DNA of 64,000 bases, taken from NCBI GenBank assembly GCA_944990035.1, contig CALYLX010000160.1, positions 496,001 through 560,000 on the forward strand, read 5' to 3'. The stretch is from Clitopilus passeckerianus. Lineage: Eukaryota; Basidiomycota; Agaricomycetes; Agaricales; Entolomataceae. This document shows, piece by piece, positions 1 to 12,398 of the stretch (its first letter is position 1; each line of letters begins with the position of its first letter). Under the pieces are notes generated by a model that saw only the letters and a program-made list of their open reading frames with translations, was not told the DNA's origin and did not search any database. The position numbers were made by a program, and so were the translations under genes.

Positions 1-219
1 TGTAGATGATTAGAATATAAACATATCAGTTAAGATGCCAGAAAGCTATTGTAGAACGCACCTATGAGGTCTCCTGCCTGCACCAGGTCTCCTCTTCATA
101 TTTTCCTCATCTAGCTGCCGCGGACGCCGTTTTGACGCGTCATTTTTGCAAACTAGAGCTTCTATATCGGACTCCAAGCTTAGCATACAGGTCTCTCATC
201 CCTAGCTCATCCAACAACA

Positions 220-2540
220 ATGGGTCTTGTCCTCAGCATCCTTAGCGCGTTATAAATTGGCCTCTCCACCGTGGTGTGCCGAGAATGTCTCTTTCCACTC
301 CTTCGCGTTCGTGGGGCCTGTCCAACCTATATGGACCTCCAGTCAATAACTGGTGGACTGGTAAGATGCATTCAATGTCAAGGACTGGCGCGTGCTGAAG
401 CTAAGGGAATCAGGAAACTGGCATCAACTTTTCAGCAAAGAAGGCTGGGCCTTCAAGCTTCAAGCTTCAAGAAGCACATATCTGATACCTATGGTACCGC
501 TCTAAAGGTTAACGGTGTTGGCTGGGCCAGTTCAAACCATTGCTCGTCTGTCATGTATCTCATCCGATTTTCCGGGACCAACAAGCCTATCTCACCCATC
601 CGTTGGCCATCACCAGAATCTTCCGGACTGAGCGTGCTGGTCACGAAACAGCTCGTTATCACTTGCTGTAAGTCTAAAGCTCCTCCCTATGAATTGAGAA
701 TAATCTTGACATTGACTCTTTCTAGTCACCCACAGCCACCTCTCCTTCGGATGGGGTCTTGTCGGCACCGCCAACGAAAAGCACTGAAGGCAACGTCGCC
801 TCATGGCTCCCTTCTTTCCATCGAACTACCTTCGTACTCTGATGCCCCTCGTCTATCCTTTTGCATACGAAGTGAGTAGCCCACCAGTCGATTTGGCCTG
901 TCTAACTCGGGAATAGCTTGCCGAGTGTACGAAGAAGCACGGCGAGAGAAACGTTAATATTCTCGACTCCCAAGATTCACTCGATCGTTTCCGGTCCTTG
1001 AATACGTAGGTGCCGGTCTCGGTTACTGTTTTGGCGTCTTGAACGAGGTGAGGCGTGTTGTCTACAGTGACGCTGCCAGGAACATCAAGTGAGTACTGTT
1101 CTGAATGACCACGTCGAGCACGCCCTGATTCTCTAATCAGCCTCCTAACCTTCCGTTCCTTCCTACCTTACATGGTTAAGTTGGGTCCCCCCCTTGTTTG
1201 CAAGACGTTGATCGACTAGATTCCTTGGCGCGCTGCCCAAGACTCAAGAAAGAGATCTACATAATCGATGATGTGGACCAAGACATTCTCGGGACTAGGC
1301 GCCAAGCTTTCGCCAATGGTGAGGGAAACGGAAGGGACATCTTCAGTGCCATCAGGGAGTTTGCTTCAGCTAGCCCCGCGATCCAGCATCTAGTGTTCTT
1401 CTTCCCTCAGTGCGATGGAACGATGAAGCCGATGAAGATGAGAAGATCGAAGACTTAGAGATCATCAGCCATACCACGTTTGTCACGTCTCCATGAACAC
1501 ACGAGGTGACTGTGCTAACTTCAGGAATTCCCCATCTAGCACCACTTTGTTCGCTAGACATGAGACCACTGCCGGAACACTCTCCCGTATCTTCTATCGA
1601 CTCGCCACCTGCCCTGAGGCCCAGGAGAGGCTCCGTGTGGAGTGCACCAAGGCTCGCTTGGAGAAGGGTGATCTCGAGTTCGAAGATCTCTTGGCTCTTC
1701 CCTACCTGGATGCCATTTGCAAGGAAACCCAGGGAAACCCTCCATGTGTACGCCGATCTTCCATCCACCCTGCTGAATTCTTGGCACTCACCGTATTAGT
1801 TATAAGGTTCACTCACGTCGATCAGCTCTACCAAACGTAAGCCCCATTGCTTCTGGACTCGGACGATTCATTGAGCTGACGGACCACGCACACAGTGCCA
1901 CGAATAAGACTGTTCTCCCTTTCCTTTTCCCTTGTAGTTGGCAAGGATGGGAAGGAAGTTCGAGAAATCTCCATCGAAGCTGGCACAGAGACTATTAATA
2001 CCATCATCGACTACAATTGCAACCCACACAGCTTGGGTGACGATGCAGAAGAGTGGATTCCCGATCGCTAGCTCGGGGAGCCTCGCAAGAGCGTTCTCGA
2101 GGCCAAGCTTCCCGCAATCTTCTCTCACATGTGGGTGCAAGTCGAAGTTCGCATTCTTCCGACACTGATGATTCCACCTCAAGATGACCTCCACCCTCGG
2201 AGAGCGTCACTGCATGTAAGTCGAGCATGCCTCCGATCTTTGTCAAGATGTTTAACGATTGCACTTTCCTGCGGTTACAAGTTTGCCGAGGTGGAGATGA
2301 GTATCTCCGAATGTGAAAGATCCGGACATTGCTGACAGATTCATACTCATCTTGACGGTGTTATTGCCGAGATTCCAGATTGCCCTCTGAGTCGATCCCA
2401 ACAGCGAGATCTACTGGAACATGGGTGGCAGTATTGTTCCCGTCGTCAAAAGACCCAACAGCATCGAACCCGCCCTCCCCATGAATATTACTCCCATTCT
2501 CAACCCCAAGGTCCAGAGAACCGGTCTAGATATCTCAAGT
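220..2540 (+). pseudogene. Cytochrome P450 pseudogene
   Basis: Fragments of a fungal cytochrome P450 (haem monooxygenase, normally ER-anchored) occur in the right order but in changing frames. They are an N-terminal stretch with GPPVNNWWTG (about 310-370), FGWGLVGTANEKH then QRRLMAPFFPSNYLR (about 735-835), the I-helix HETTAG motif and the K-helix region LPYLDAICKET (about 1555-1730), a GKEVREISIEAGTE stretch (about 1945-1995), a decayed haem loop LGERHC with YKFAEVEM (about 2195-2300), and a typical C-terminus EIYWNMGG.VPVVKRP (about 2405-2440). The possible first codon at 220 is followed by a TAA after 11 codons. Several frameshifts, an in-frame stop in the ERW region and a lost 3' splice site at the haem-loop intron argue that it is dead. 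It cannot be assigned to a CYP family by eye. Confidence 0.8.
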
Positions 2541-3231
2541 TAGATATATCCTTAACGCGCTGCGTGTATCATTCCACACTTCTCATATAAACATCTTGTC
2601 CGTCACGAAATATATGCTGAGGTTATGTGACATGATCAGAGGCGAGTAGTTAACTCAATATCGAGAAACAGCATTCATGGTCTAAGACTTCGACCCTCGG
2701 CGGCCGACCTTCTACAAGTTCTGACGGTGCTTTCTCTCTTCGAGTCAAAATCGAGTTTGCATTCGTTACCAGCGTCGGAGCTAGACTGACAACTTTGGGG
2801 TATTGTCGGCGCGACGACCCATTTCGGCACGAATGGACTCTGAGGGAAACGTGTTCGAGCCCAACGTCTCCGCTGATCAGAAAGGGAAAGCCAGATGTAA
2901 TTCCCGCTAGAACAACTCAGATGCCTTCATCGAATTGAGGTTAAGAGAGGTTCAGAATATCGGGAATGATATTACCGTTGATTCGTCCAAGGCAACTTAC
3001 AATTGCGCATTTCCTACGAGGATGAAGTCTCCCTTATGGCTTGATAGACACAGGTAAGGTATATCGATTATTTTTTTTGCCAAAGATAAGCCTAGAAATA
3101 CATGACTTATCTATCTATTTTACATTTGAAATTCTCGATCTCGTAAATGCATCATAACATCGTCAAACTAGGGTTATATAAAATACAATAATTTAGTACA
3201 GTCCAGCTGGTCTAAGTCACGCAGCGTCCAA
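2541..3231. other. Intergenic, no gene seen
   Basis: No open frame longer than about 70 codons and no recognisable motif. The 3' part (3060-3230) is AT-rich and would contain the 3' end of the zinc-finger transcript on the minus strand. Confidence 0.5.
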
Positions 3232-3780
3232 TCATCGGATTATCTTTGGGTGTTTCTCTGCGTAATGCCTATCCAGACGCTGATGCGAAGAAAAGAGCCG
3301 AGGACAATGCGAACATGCAAAGTCTGAGCGGATGCCATGTTGGCTCCACTCGTGCCTCATACGATCATGTCGCCTCGTGAACTGTTCACCGCACTCGCTC
3401 ACCGTGCACTGATGAACGGCTCGGGAGCTGAGAGTGGCAGGTGCGTTGGTGGGGTTGTGGATCGTGGAGTGTCGACGTTTTACATGGTTATTTCGAGCAT
3501 GTACTCGCTTGAAGACCTTTTTGCAGGATGGTTCCAAGCAAGGAAATGTGCTCGTTGGTGAAGAAGAGCTAGCATTGTGATCTTCGTCCTCTGAGCAGCC
3601 TGAGTCGGACAGACTGCTATGAGCCGAGGGGCTAGAAATGCCAGAATGAAGGATCCCGTCCTGTTGCTGCGCGACAACGTTGAAGGGATACTCCCGTAGG
3701 TTAAGAGCAGGATGCCCACCCATTGAATATCGTGAGTTATCTAGAGAATGCTGGCTCAACGCATCAGACAACTGGTGCAA
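3232..3780 (-). CDS. C2H2 zinc-finger protein (182 aa)
   Basis: Single-exon open frame of 182 residues starting at an ATG. The N-terminal half is Ser/Asp-rich and low in complexity (an acidic SGCSEDEDHN patch near residue 60). The C-terminal half carries three C2H2 fingers in a row: CLEPSCKKVF..H..RRH, CTVSECGEQF..H..QH and CSHCPRLF..H..KH, ending close to the stop. The first two have the spacing C-x4-C-x12-H and the third C-x2-C-x12-H. Such proteins are usually nuclear DNA-binding regulators; the target cannot be inferred. It is isolated, with long gene-poor flanks, and no intron is needed. An additional 5' exon upstream of 3780 cannot be excluded. Confidence 0.85.
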   Translation of the reverse strand: MHQLSDALSQHSLDNSRYSMGGHPALNLREYPFNVVAQQQDGILHSGISSPSAHSSLSDSGCSEDEDHNASSSSPTSTFPCLEPSCKKVFKRVHARNNHVKRRHSTIHNPTNAPATLSSRAVHQCTVSECGEQFTRRHDRMRHEWSQHGIRSDFACSHCPRLFSSHQRLDRHYAEKHPKIIR

Positions 3781-6700
3781 GTTAGATACTACATATTTCG
3801 ATCAGTCAGCCGATTCACCAAATATCGTTCTTGGGATACGCACAGGAACCTCCTGGTGACGACAACTGCGAAGGAGTAACATTCAAGGACGTAGAGCCGC
3901 TTGGCATATTCCCGAGTAGATCGGGCATTTTCCATGGAGTCCAGTCTATTATCAAACGCCCGATTTAAGTGAATCTAGTACCGACACGATTAGTCGCCGA
4001 CACTCACCCATGGATGGATTCGGAGTCGTTGAATAATCAAGAGAGTAAGCAGATTGACCTAAGGTATTTACGATGAATAAGACGAGTTTTCCGGACTGGA
4101 TATTGCACTAACCATCGGTGTGATGCTGGTCTATGGGTGACTGCATCATCGGCTCAAGAAACGAGACGGAGTGGCCGGGTACGGGTAACCCCGCCAGTGA
4201 GATCCTCCACATTTCCTGCCCATTCTTCTCACAGGAAGATACATGGATGAAGCCTTCTCCCAATTGATGCGCTAGAATTAGATCAACAATAAGAAGGAGA
4301 AGGCATGTGAAGGCATGTCAAACGAACCTGTACTACTCTGGATCGTTGGCGAAGAACATAACGCGTCGCCGTTTTTGGGGCAAAGCGAGACGTTATCCGA
4401 ATCCGTACGAGCGACTTGAAGTTCGAAGTGCTCAAAGACACTTGTAGGAAACGAGAATTGGACCATAGTGGAAGAAAGATCGTGTAGGGCCCCTTGGCAG
4501 GGTTGCATTATAAAGGGTTCGAGTCCGAGCAGCGTATGCCAACCGGAGGCTTCTTCATCCCCGAAGTTCCATCGTCACAATGTACTCGGTGCTTGGGTTC
4601 CAATCGAAAACCGGCATATCGCTGGGCTAGTATGATCACCAGTAATCTTGGTCCAAAATGGCAGCGACCGTAGAGATCGGTGATCCTGCTCCACGACGCA
4701 ACCATGCGATTTCCATTTTCGGACCATCCGGGAGAGTCTAAGTTCAGATAAAACTTCGATTGTTGTCGTATTGGCCAGCCAGAGGCAAGTCTATCTATAA
4801 CAAGACATCATGAGATGAGCGCGGAATGGTCTCCCGTGTATCAGCTCTCTGCGCAGCGTAGGCTTGTTTAGTAACTACGCGAGTCGGAGTGCGACTCGCC
4901 TTCTTTTGGCCAGAATGGTGAGTGCTGCCAATTATTGCCGTCACACAGCGGTAGCCGAGCCAATCAGCCAGATTATGGGTTTTGCTTCCGGACCAGATAA
5001 TGAACTGTCATCATGTGTAGAGAGGTGTATAAGATACGACGAACGATAAGTTGTACGGTAGTGGCAGAGGTAAAGTCCTGGAGAAAGCTGCTTCCATCTC
5101 ATATCCCTTCACCTTACTCTTTCCGTGACGGGGGTAGTTCAGCTGGCGGGCTCGACGAAGCCGTGTCATCACGCTGATTAGTACTCATGATCGACAAAAA
5201 TGTGGGAGATTATCGTCCAGCTGTTATTCTGTCCTTCCGGGGGCCGTCGCCATCCAAATCTGTAAACGAAATGGTAGAAATGTCTCAACTGCAAAGATGA
5301 GTATTTAATTTCTAATACTCAGAATAATGGTCAGAGTCGAGATGCAAATAAGTCCTCTTGAGGCCGAAGGAATGGTAATCTGGCTTGAAAACATTAATGC
5401 GAACTCTCGAGCTATATTTTCGGGGTTAGATCCCTCGAGACATATGTGAGTTCTTATCAACCCTCCTTTGAGAAGCAATTGACACAGGTCAAGTGACTTG
5501 GTGGTTCACTTCAGTGATAAGAAAACGGCCCCGAAGGGTGAAGAGTTACACGTTATCCGGTTGGCCTGCCCCACAACTGGATTGAGCCGCTTAGGATTGC
5601 GAGTGAGAGAACAGAGTCAGAATAAGGCAAGTTCTGTGAGTTCGTGAGATCGTTTCCGTTGCTTGTGGGTTTCCTCGGGTATTACCGAAGTGGGGCATTG
5701 CTATTCATGCAATCTCGAGATTCAGATAGCAAGGAAACATTATCATAGCAAGTTGACCCATTTCAATACACACAATCCTTTGAGCCAATGAACAGGAAGA
5801 GTGTAAGCCTTCGGAGTCTGTGATTGTGAGCCTTGGAGCAGTTCTGAAGTGCCTCGAGATGCCAGCACCGGACACGGGTACACTGAGCTACACTGCGCTG
5901 CGTCATGGATGTCTTCATCAGGACCGAACATAATTAGCCGACGAAACGGAAGCTAAATGTGGCCCTGCAGGAACGGCCAAGCCAACTTCACTTCCCCATC
6001 TATCGTAAGGTTCAGGGGCGTAGAATAGCAACTTTAAAAAATGGGCTATGGGGAGAATCTCTCATTCGCGTTGACTCTCAATTTGAGGAGACACACCTCT
6101 TGTTGAGAATAATTTCGGAGCCTTCGGGTTTGCGTTCGGTTATGTAATTGATAGATAGTGTTTCGCACAGCAAACAGCCACTTCCTGAATCATGCGCACC
6201 GTCGAGGAGCATTCGAACACTAACTGGAGTACTTTCGCTCCTGGTAGGCTGACCAGCGATGAACGACTTTCGCCGACTCGGGATACTTGACCTACGTATC
6301 GTATCCGAGTAAAAACTCCTAGCAAATATGTGATCAATCGGGAGGGAGCCAGCATGCAACGACGCTGATTCGAAGTCACTCTTATCATCTCAATTGAATA
6401 AGTGTCACTGTCAGATTCCCTGGATTCGGGGCGTCCACGGTCCCCACTGCTCAAGTCAAATTCCTCCAAGGACTAGCTTCAGGCCTTTCATATTCATGCA
6501 TCGTGATTCATTCAACGAGGGATTTCGCAACCTGTGAGCGTCCTGGTGCGGCTGCCGAGGCTCGCCTTGAAGGTGAGAAAAGGTATTTTTAGATTGTTAT
6601 CACTGCAAATTTGATACGATCGGATTTGCACAGAACTCGTGTGCTCGTGTTTTGATTCATCAAAAATCTGTGGAGCATTCGATGAAATCTGATGTTTTTG

Positions 6701-8285
6701 GAGATCCGTTGCAATTGTATGATGTCCGTCCGCACGGCCCGACAGTTTTTTGGATCAACACCGAGAGAGATTTGCGCTCTATAGTCGTCGCGGTTGCTAG
6801 TGTGCCAAGAGCGAAGCTGGTATAGCAGAACGCGTCTTGCCTTGTCGAATTTGAGTTGTTTGATTGGCTGATTGCCCCAGCTGGGGTCGACGCTGCTCAG
6901 CGAGATGAGACCCAACCTCACAGAACATTGGCAGAGGAGACTCTCGAGAGTCAAAAATGCCCCCGCCGATCTTCTTGAGCCATGAGGCAGTAGAGACTTT
7001 TGTTCAAGCCCGACCTCCTTCCTAATGGTCGGAATGCTGACTTACCTGGTGAGCACATCAAACCAGGTCGAATCTAAAGCGAACCACTTAGGCAATCCTT
7101 TCCTTTCGGAGGAGGGTCAAGTGAGAATTCTGGAACGACATGAACTAAGCGTTCGGGAACGATGCCTCCTCAGCCATCGGTGCCTCGGCGTTTTCTATTT
7201 CGCTGGATCAAGCTCTTTAGGTGGTGTTAGGCCCAACCATGCTAATTTAAGCTATGATACGTGACATTGCTCGGGGGACTCTGGATCTGGAAGAAGAGAA
7301 ACACATGGTAGTGGCTTGTATGAAACCTACCTAACTGCAGGTTCTAAGAAATTCGAAGGGACCTTATTGCCTCCGGTGGCATCACGGCATCGGATCCTCC
7401 GACTTCTCTACAATGCATGGGATGGACTATATGCTAAAAGATTCGTACCGTCGCTCATCTGGAGCGTATCAGATTCCCACCCCACACTTGAATTCGCCGA
7501 TAAGATTACAGAAGATAGTCAACCTTAGATATTCCAGTTTATACTCTCGATAAGCCCAAATTCCGAGTCGGACGTTAATAGCGGAAATTCAACCTAATTG
7601 CTTGAAGGATCTGCACAACAATACCTGCAAGGCACGACAAATTAGATAGTTATCAATGTAGTGTCTCAACGGCCGCTGAGGGGTAATCACTCTCTTCAAT
7701 CATCGGTAAAACTGTCTCCCTTGAGAACACTAAAGTTTAACGCCAAAACTCCAAATAAGCATCCCGTCGAGGCCGAGAGACAGGCAAATCTTCACAAATT
7801 CCCCAGAGACGAAGTATGGCACCCTCGCCCTGCGTAAGAATAGATATAGCAAGCATCTTGGATTGAAAATGTGTCATAACGCGATGTCATAGACCCAGTA
7901 ATCGGCGTTAATCAGTGCTCAGCTTTTCGATTCGAGCTGTTGCGACATGTCCAGAAGGTTTACACCCTGATGTGTTCAGAAGAAATCAGTTACGCATGAT
8001 ATTCAAAGCCCGCCTCAAGCCGGGACGCTCCGAAGCAAATAAGGACAAAGGGAACTTTGACTCCAATGGCACTCGTTCAAGAGCCATTAGAGCTGGTGCA
8101 TGGTAACCCAGGTCGACAGAATTCGCCTTTATCTGAGTAGGTACTGGAATGGCTAAATCTCAAAATGTACACGCACGAATGTACTACAGTATTGAACAAA
8201 GCAGGGTACGTCTCAACCTGATCGATGGATGCCCAAGAAAATTCGATACTAACTTAATACCTGTCGGCCCCACGCGTCTTTCTCT
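3781..8285. other. 4.5 kb without a supportable gene
   Basis: Only scattered open frames shorter than about 120 codons, none with a domain I recognise on either strand. A pair of adjacent minus-strand frames (4278-4508 and 4508-4705) and one at 6589-6954 are the longest, but they show no motif, no credible splice-linked continuation and no conserved composition. Probably decayed gene and transposon sequence. Confidence 0.4.
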
Positions 8286-8860
8286 TCACAATCCTCTTCG
8301 GTGATAATTGACCGTAACCGCAACCCCATTGTCAAACTCAAAGTTATACTCGACGGACCCATTCGCCCAGCTCGTGCTACGCAAGTATGGTGCCATGGTT
8401 CCTTGGCCGATGAATACAGGAATTATCATCTGAGGCATCACCGGGGTGTAGAGCTTGATGCGAAAACGACGATTTGACAGCGTATCCGTCAGGAGGATCT
8501 GTAGGATGATACTACCCAAGGACTTCTCTTGGGTACCGGCAAGTTCGAAGTCTACCGGGATCCCTGCATCGTGCTTGTCGAGAGGTGGGCGGTGCTCTTC
8601 TGGAATTGATTCGTAGAATGCCTGTAGATGGTGAGATTAGGAAAACATAAATCAGTTATATGAAGCTTGTCACTCACCTTTGAAACAAAATTTCCAATAC
8701 CCCCAGCTAAACAAATGCCACAGCTACCATCAATATTCGGATCGAAGTGATCGAGGTATCCGAGCATGTTTGCCATGTTTACAGCACTCGAAACTGTAGG
8801 CTGCGAGGTCCAGTATGCCCCTCCACGATATGTTTCATCGTAGAAGGTAGGTATCGCGGC
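8286..8860 (-). CDS. Unidentified two-exon gene fragment
   Basis: Two minus-strand exons join in phase. The first ends GGIGNFVSK at 8678; the intron is GTGAGT to CTACAG (8677-8622); the second runs 8621-8286 and ends in a stop. The reading frame upstream of the first ATG (8776) stays open to about 8860 and looks coding (FYDETYRGGAYWTSQPTVSS), so the true start probably lies further upstream, behind an intron I could not resolve. The C-terminal half is rich in beta-type residues (SVEYNFEFDNGVAVTVNY). I do not recognise the family. It lies just downstream of the dienelactone hydrolase gene on the same strand. Confidence 0.4.
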
Positions 8861-9053
8861 GTCCGATGCAGGTATTAGAGGAAAAGAGGAAGATATTATG
8901 TCGGTTTCACAACATCATATATGTCCACCTTTGGGAATGTGTAAACAAATTAGGCAATTGACTTTCTCACATGCGTCATGGCTTCTTTTGAAAACAAGTT
9001 GACTAGTGACATGCCATCGTCGATATAATGCGTGCCTTCGTCTACCATAACAA

Positions 9054-10214
9054 TTACACAGAAAACCTGTCAAACCACCCAATAATGCCACGAATGGACT
9101 CCTCCTTGGCCCATCCTATATCGTCGTTAGTCCATCCAGAAAGACATAGTCCGAGACAGGGCTTACTCTCATTCTCTTTCTCAAGATTTCCTCGAGTTGC
9201 AAATCCGTGCGAAACTCCAGAGAACACCTGAATGTGATAAAGTGCCTTCTTCTCCACCAGGATATCCTCAGCCCTTCTACGGGATGCCGCAGGGAATGTG
9301 AAATCTTCCTCTTTTGGAGAGAAGAGGGATCAGCGACAACACTGGATACAGTCTAGATTTGGATGCTCACCAGCGCATGACATCAAAAGTGGTTCTAGAG
9401 GCCGCCGATCAAAACGTCATCAACTGTACATCCTCGAAGACCATGCCACTTACTGGTCACCTTCCGGAAGTGATCCTCTTCGAGGAACGCAGGGTGGGCG
9501 AAGGCCGCTACTCTACTGGTGAGCTAAGAGTGGATGTGAACGAAATATTCTGCGCTGACCTGCCACAATTTCATCGGACGCAGCTAAGTCCAGGACAAAT
9601 GGGCCGCCAAAGCAGTAGCCTCGAGGAAACTTGTGAGCCCGGAATGAATTATAGGCGGTTTGGGCGTGGGCCGTACCGACACAGAAGTATTGCGCCTCCT
9701 TTCCTAGAATATAAATATTGTCAGCTGATACTAGTCGAAGACTATGGAATGATACCAACCATGGGTATCCTTTACAGCCGCCAACCACTTAGGGACGAGT
9801 TGTTTCTCCCTCAATCCGTCACGTTTACCAGTTGCCCATTTGAGAAGGTCAAATGTTGGATCTTGCATGTGAAGGTGAACATAGTCGCCAAAGAGGTAAT
9901 CAATTCCAAGGACCACATATCCTGGCGAAGGGTGTTCATTAGTTCACGGTTGGGTGCGGTCATGTTAAGGGAGTCATACCATTCTCCGCATAGCAGTCTT
10001 GTACCAGCTGGTTATTCTTCGAGAGGACGCCTCCGATATCTGAAAGGAATAGCAAGACTTTCTTGACACCTTGAGCAGTAGTGCCAGCAGGTGGCTCAGA
10101 GAGGTAGGTTGGGATACCAGCAATCTCGATCGTCTTGCCTACAGGCGTCCCTTCATGTTTGACGCCTTTAATGCAGCAAGCGCCTGGAGGGCCAGCAAGA
10201 GTTTGTGAGGACAT
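9054..10214 (-). CDS. Dienelactone hydrolase family protein (256 aa, 8 exons)
   Basis: Intact alpha/beta-hydrolase gene. Exons on the minus strand are 10214-9980, 9921-9760, 9703-9677, 9619-9560, 9510-9454, 9394-9371, 9310-9167 and 9115-9054, which sum to 771 nt and 256 residues, the usual family length. All introns are 50-62 nt with GT and AG. The family signature is complete: CCIKGVKHEG near the start, GYCFGG with the nucleophile Cys (created across a splice junction), CAEEDFTFP with the Asp, and SGVSHGF with the His. Bacterial members open dienelactones in chlorocatechol breakdown; fungal ones are mostly cytosolic with unknown ester substrates. Two exons are only 24 and 27 nt long. The last intron leaves an Arg codon split across the junction. 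Confidence 0.92.
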
Positions 10215-12029
10215 CTTAGAGTTTACGGTGGCAGTTCGGGTTGAACCAATTCTGCACCCAGGCCTAGTATTATATAGTCCGTCAGAAATGAATAGTACTC
10301 GTCAGATTCGCGAGAGATACATGCGGGGAGACCAGAGTTACGAGGATTCGTCATCTCATAGGGGGTGCAGCTGACGCGGCCCACCATAGAAATGAGCCTC
10401 CCTGGGCCCTGCTGACAACTATCGGATAGACGGATGACATCTGATATGCATCTGGAAGGATACGCAACCGTGATTCACAGGTGAGGATTAGGCATGAAAA
10501 CCACCACCACCACATGACGCACCCCAGCAAGGGAGTCCATACACCACGAAGTTAATCAGTGGCAGATGACCTGCTTGTAGATAAGCTCATTGCATCGAGC
10601 CCCTCTGAAGGCTTCCTCAGATGCGATCTAGGGCAAAGGCTATATGACTACTCACCGGACATTCTGTGATGCACTGTACCTGCTTTGGAAGCCCAGCCGT
10701 TGCGTGCGGCATTCCGGAACCAGAAGAGGATCCCACAAGGCATAGGTCTAGTATCATAATTTTCAAGAAGTGGCCCACACATAGACCCATTCAAGTTGAT
10801 TTTCACTTCGAGACCAGGATGACTCGCCAGCTACGGAAACCTGTTCTCCAGCACTTACACGTAGTAAGCTCTGGCACCCTCTCGGTCTCAGTATGACTAT
10901 AGCTTATTATCAGTGCTACCTTTTTGGGGAATTCTTAACAACCAGTGGCAACGACAAGTTTCCAGTAGGTAGAGTTGTTGATAGTGTTCGCCTCAGCTGT
11001 CGATGCGATGACGACCTAAGTTCCTGCAAGAAATGAGTCAATATTTGGAGTCTTACTGTAGGTGAGACATAGAGGGTGATTTTGTACCCACATTGGCCCA
11101 ATCGCTCGGTGACGTACCAGTGTTTTCAGGTGAAGGTTCTTCGTCAAAGCCCAAACGGAAATGTTGGTGGAAAAACAAAGACAAACAGAACCTCAAGAAC
11201 TGAAGCACCCAAGGACGCAACCTCTTCTGATATCACCAGCCCAGGCTCGCTTGGATTTAAATTAGAGGAAGCCACTCGAACGTCCTAACGATAAGCTGCA
11301 TTCTATTCACTTGCTTAACCTGAACGAACTGCGTCATTACTTGGACTACTCTGCGTTCTGCTTCCGTGGGCGTTCCTGTCGCAGTGCCGCCATAAAAGAC
11401 AAGCAAGGCTGACGGCGCTTGCTCAAGCACTTCAGACTACATCGTGGAATGGGTGACATACCGGCTTGTCTAGTGGTAACTATAGATGCCCCATTTACCT
11501 GTTGAATCACCGTGCCTAGCTAAATGAAAGTGAAGTATTCTTCGCCGTCAGTGAGCGTCCTATTTTTCGATATCCCATTGCCCCGGGGACCGGTTTTCCA
11601 CACATATATGCCGTATGTAAAGTCGTCATTGACCTCCAACAAGATTAGAGCCTGTCACGGAAAGACTACTTCACCTTTTGCTTTAGTCCAAGGATGCGCG
11701 GCAAATATCAACGTCACCTTCTCCTTAAGTTACATGGCTGTTACGAAGCTCCCCGACTAGTTCATCAGAAACCTTGCCAGTGAGACCGTGCTTCGATATT
11801 TCTTCTCGGACCGTGCTTGTTTTCCATTTGGTCCTCGCTCTCCGGCTAGTTATCTTCGTTGCCAGTCTTTATTTGTATCTTGCTACTTGGGATTCGAAAC
11901 TAGCGGATATGAATAAAGAAAAATGGTCACTCAGATGAAAACTTTGTATGAACCAAATGAGGATTGAATTAGGAGTATCCTATCAATAATGGATTGATGA
12001 CAACGAAGTAAAAGAGGCCCGAATAATCA
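10215..12029. other. 1.8 kb without a supportable gene
   Basis: Short open frames only. A plus-strand frame at 11524-11760 is protein-like in composition, but I could not place it in a family or link it to neighbouring exons. Confidence 0.4.
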
Positions 12030-12395
12030 TCAGTGTACATGCGTATGCAAACCCCATCCAATCTTGACTCTCGTAACAAGTCCACTCGCAATCCCAACAA
12101 CCTGACTGACAGTTCCCCCAAATACCTTCACCGCCGAATGCCCGATGGTTCTTCCTCCATCCGCCAAATGCGACCAAACTGCTTCAGCACCTTCAGTAAC
12201 AACCTTCATCCCCCCATTTAGGTCCGCACCCTTCACACTCTCCACAACGCCTCTCCCGAACACCGATAACGTCGACAAATCCGCCGCCGCCTGCGGTACC
12301 AGCGCTGGAACCGCCACCCCAACACCCACAACCCCCGCAGCAGCAACAGCTGTCGCACCAGCGGCAGCCACGTAAGGATGGTCGTGTGCCAGTAG
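12030..12395 (-). other. In-frame extension behind the leaky stop (121 aa)
   Basis: Directly after the TGA the same frame stays open for 121 codons to a stop at 12030-12032. It starts LLAHDHPYVAAAGATAVAAA, continues with Ala/Gly/Val-rich helix-like sequence and ends with a basic stretch (VTRVKIGWGLHTHVH). An HPY-AAAGATA-type hydrophobic segment of this kind is common in tails of fungal proteins. It has no peroxisomal SKL-type terminus. Alternatives are a recent nonsense mutation, or an independent small gene starting at an ATG at 12371. No splice arrangement I tried removes the TGA. Confidence 0.5.
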
Positions 12396-12398
12396 TCA
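12393..12398 (-). promoter_or_regulatory. Leaky-stop motif TGA-CTA
   Basis: The stop of the SLM1-like frame is TGA followed directly by CTA. UGA-CUA is the best known eukaryotic stop-readthrough context; in fungi it produces extended, for example peroxisomal, isoforms of glycolytic enzymes. Here it is followed by a long open frame. Readthrough itself is an inference. Confidence 0.5.

Noticed and set aside
4500..5170. tRNA-like stretches (GGTTCGAGTCCGAG near 4517; GTAGTTCAGC near 5134).
   Set aside because: Neither can be folded into a cloverleaf with the other arms at the right distances. No tRNA or rRNA gene was found in the window.
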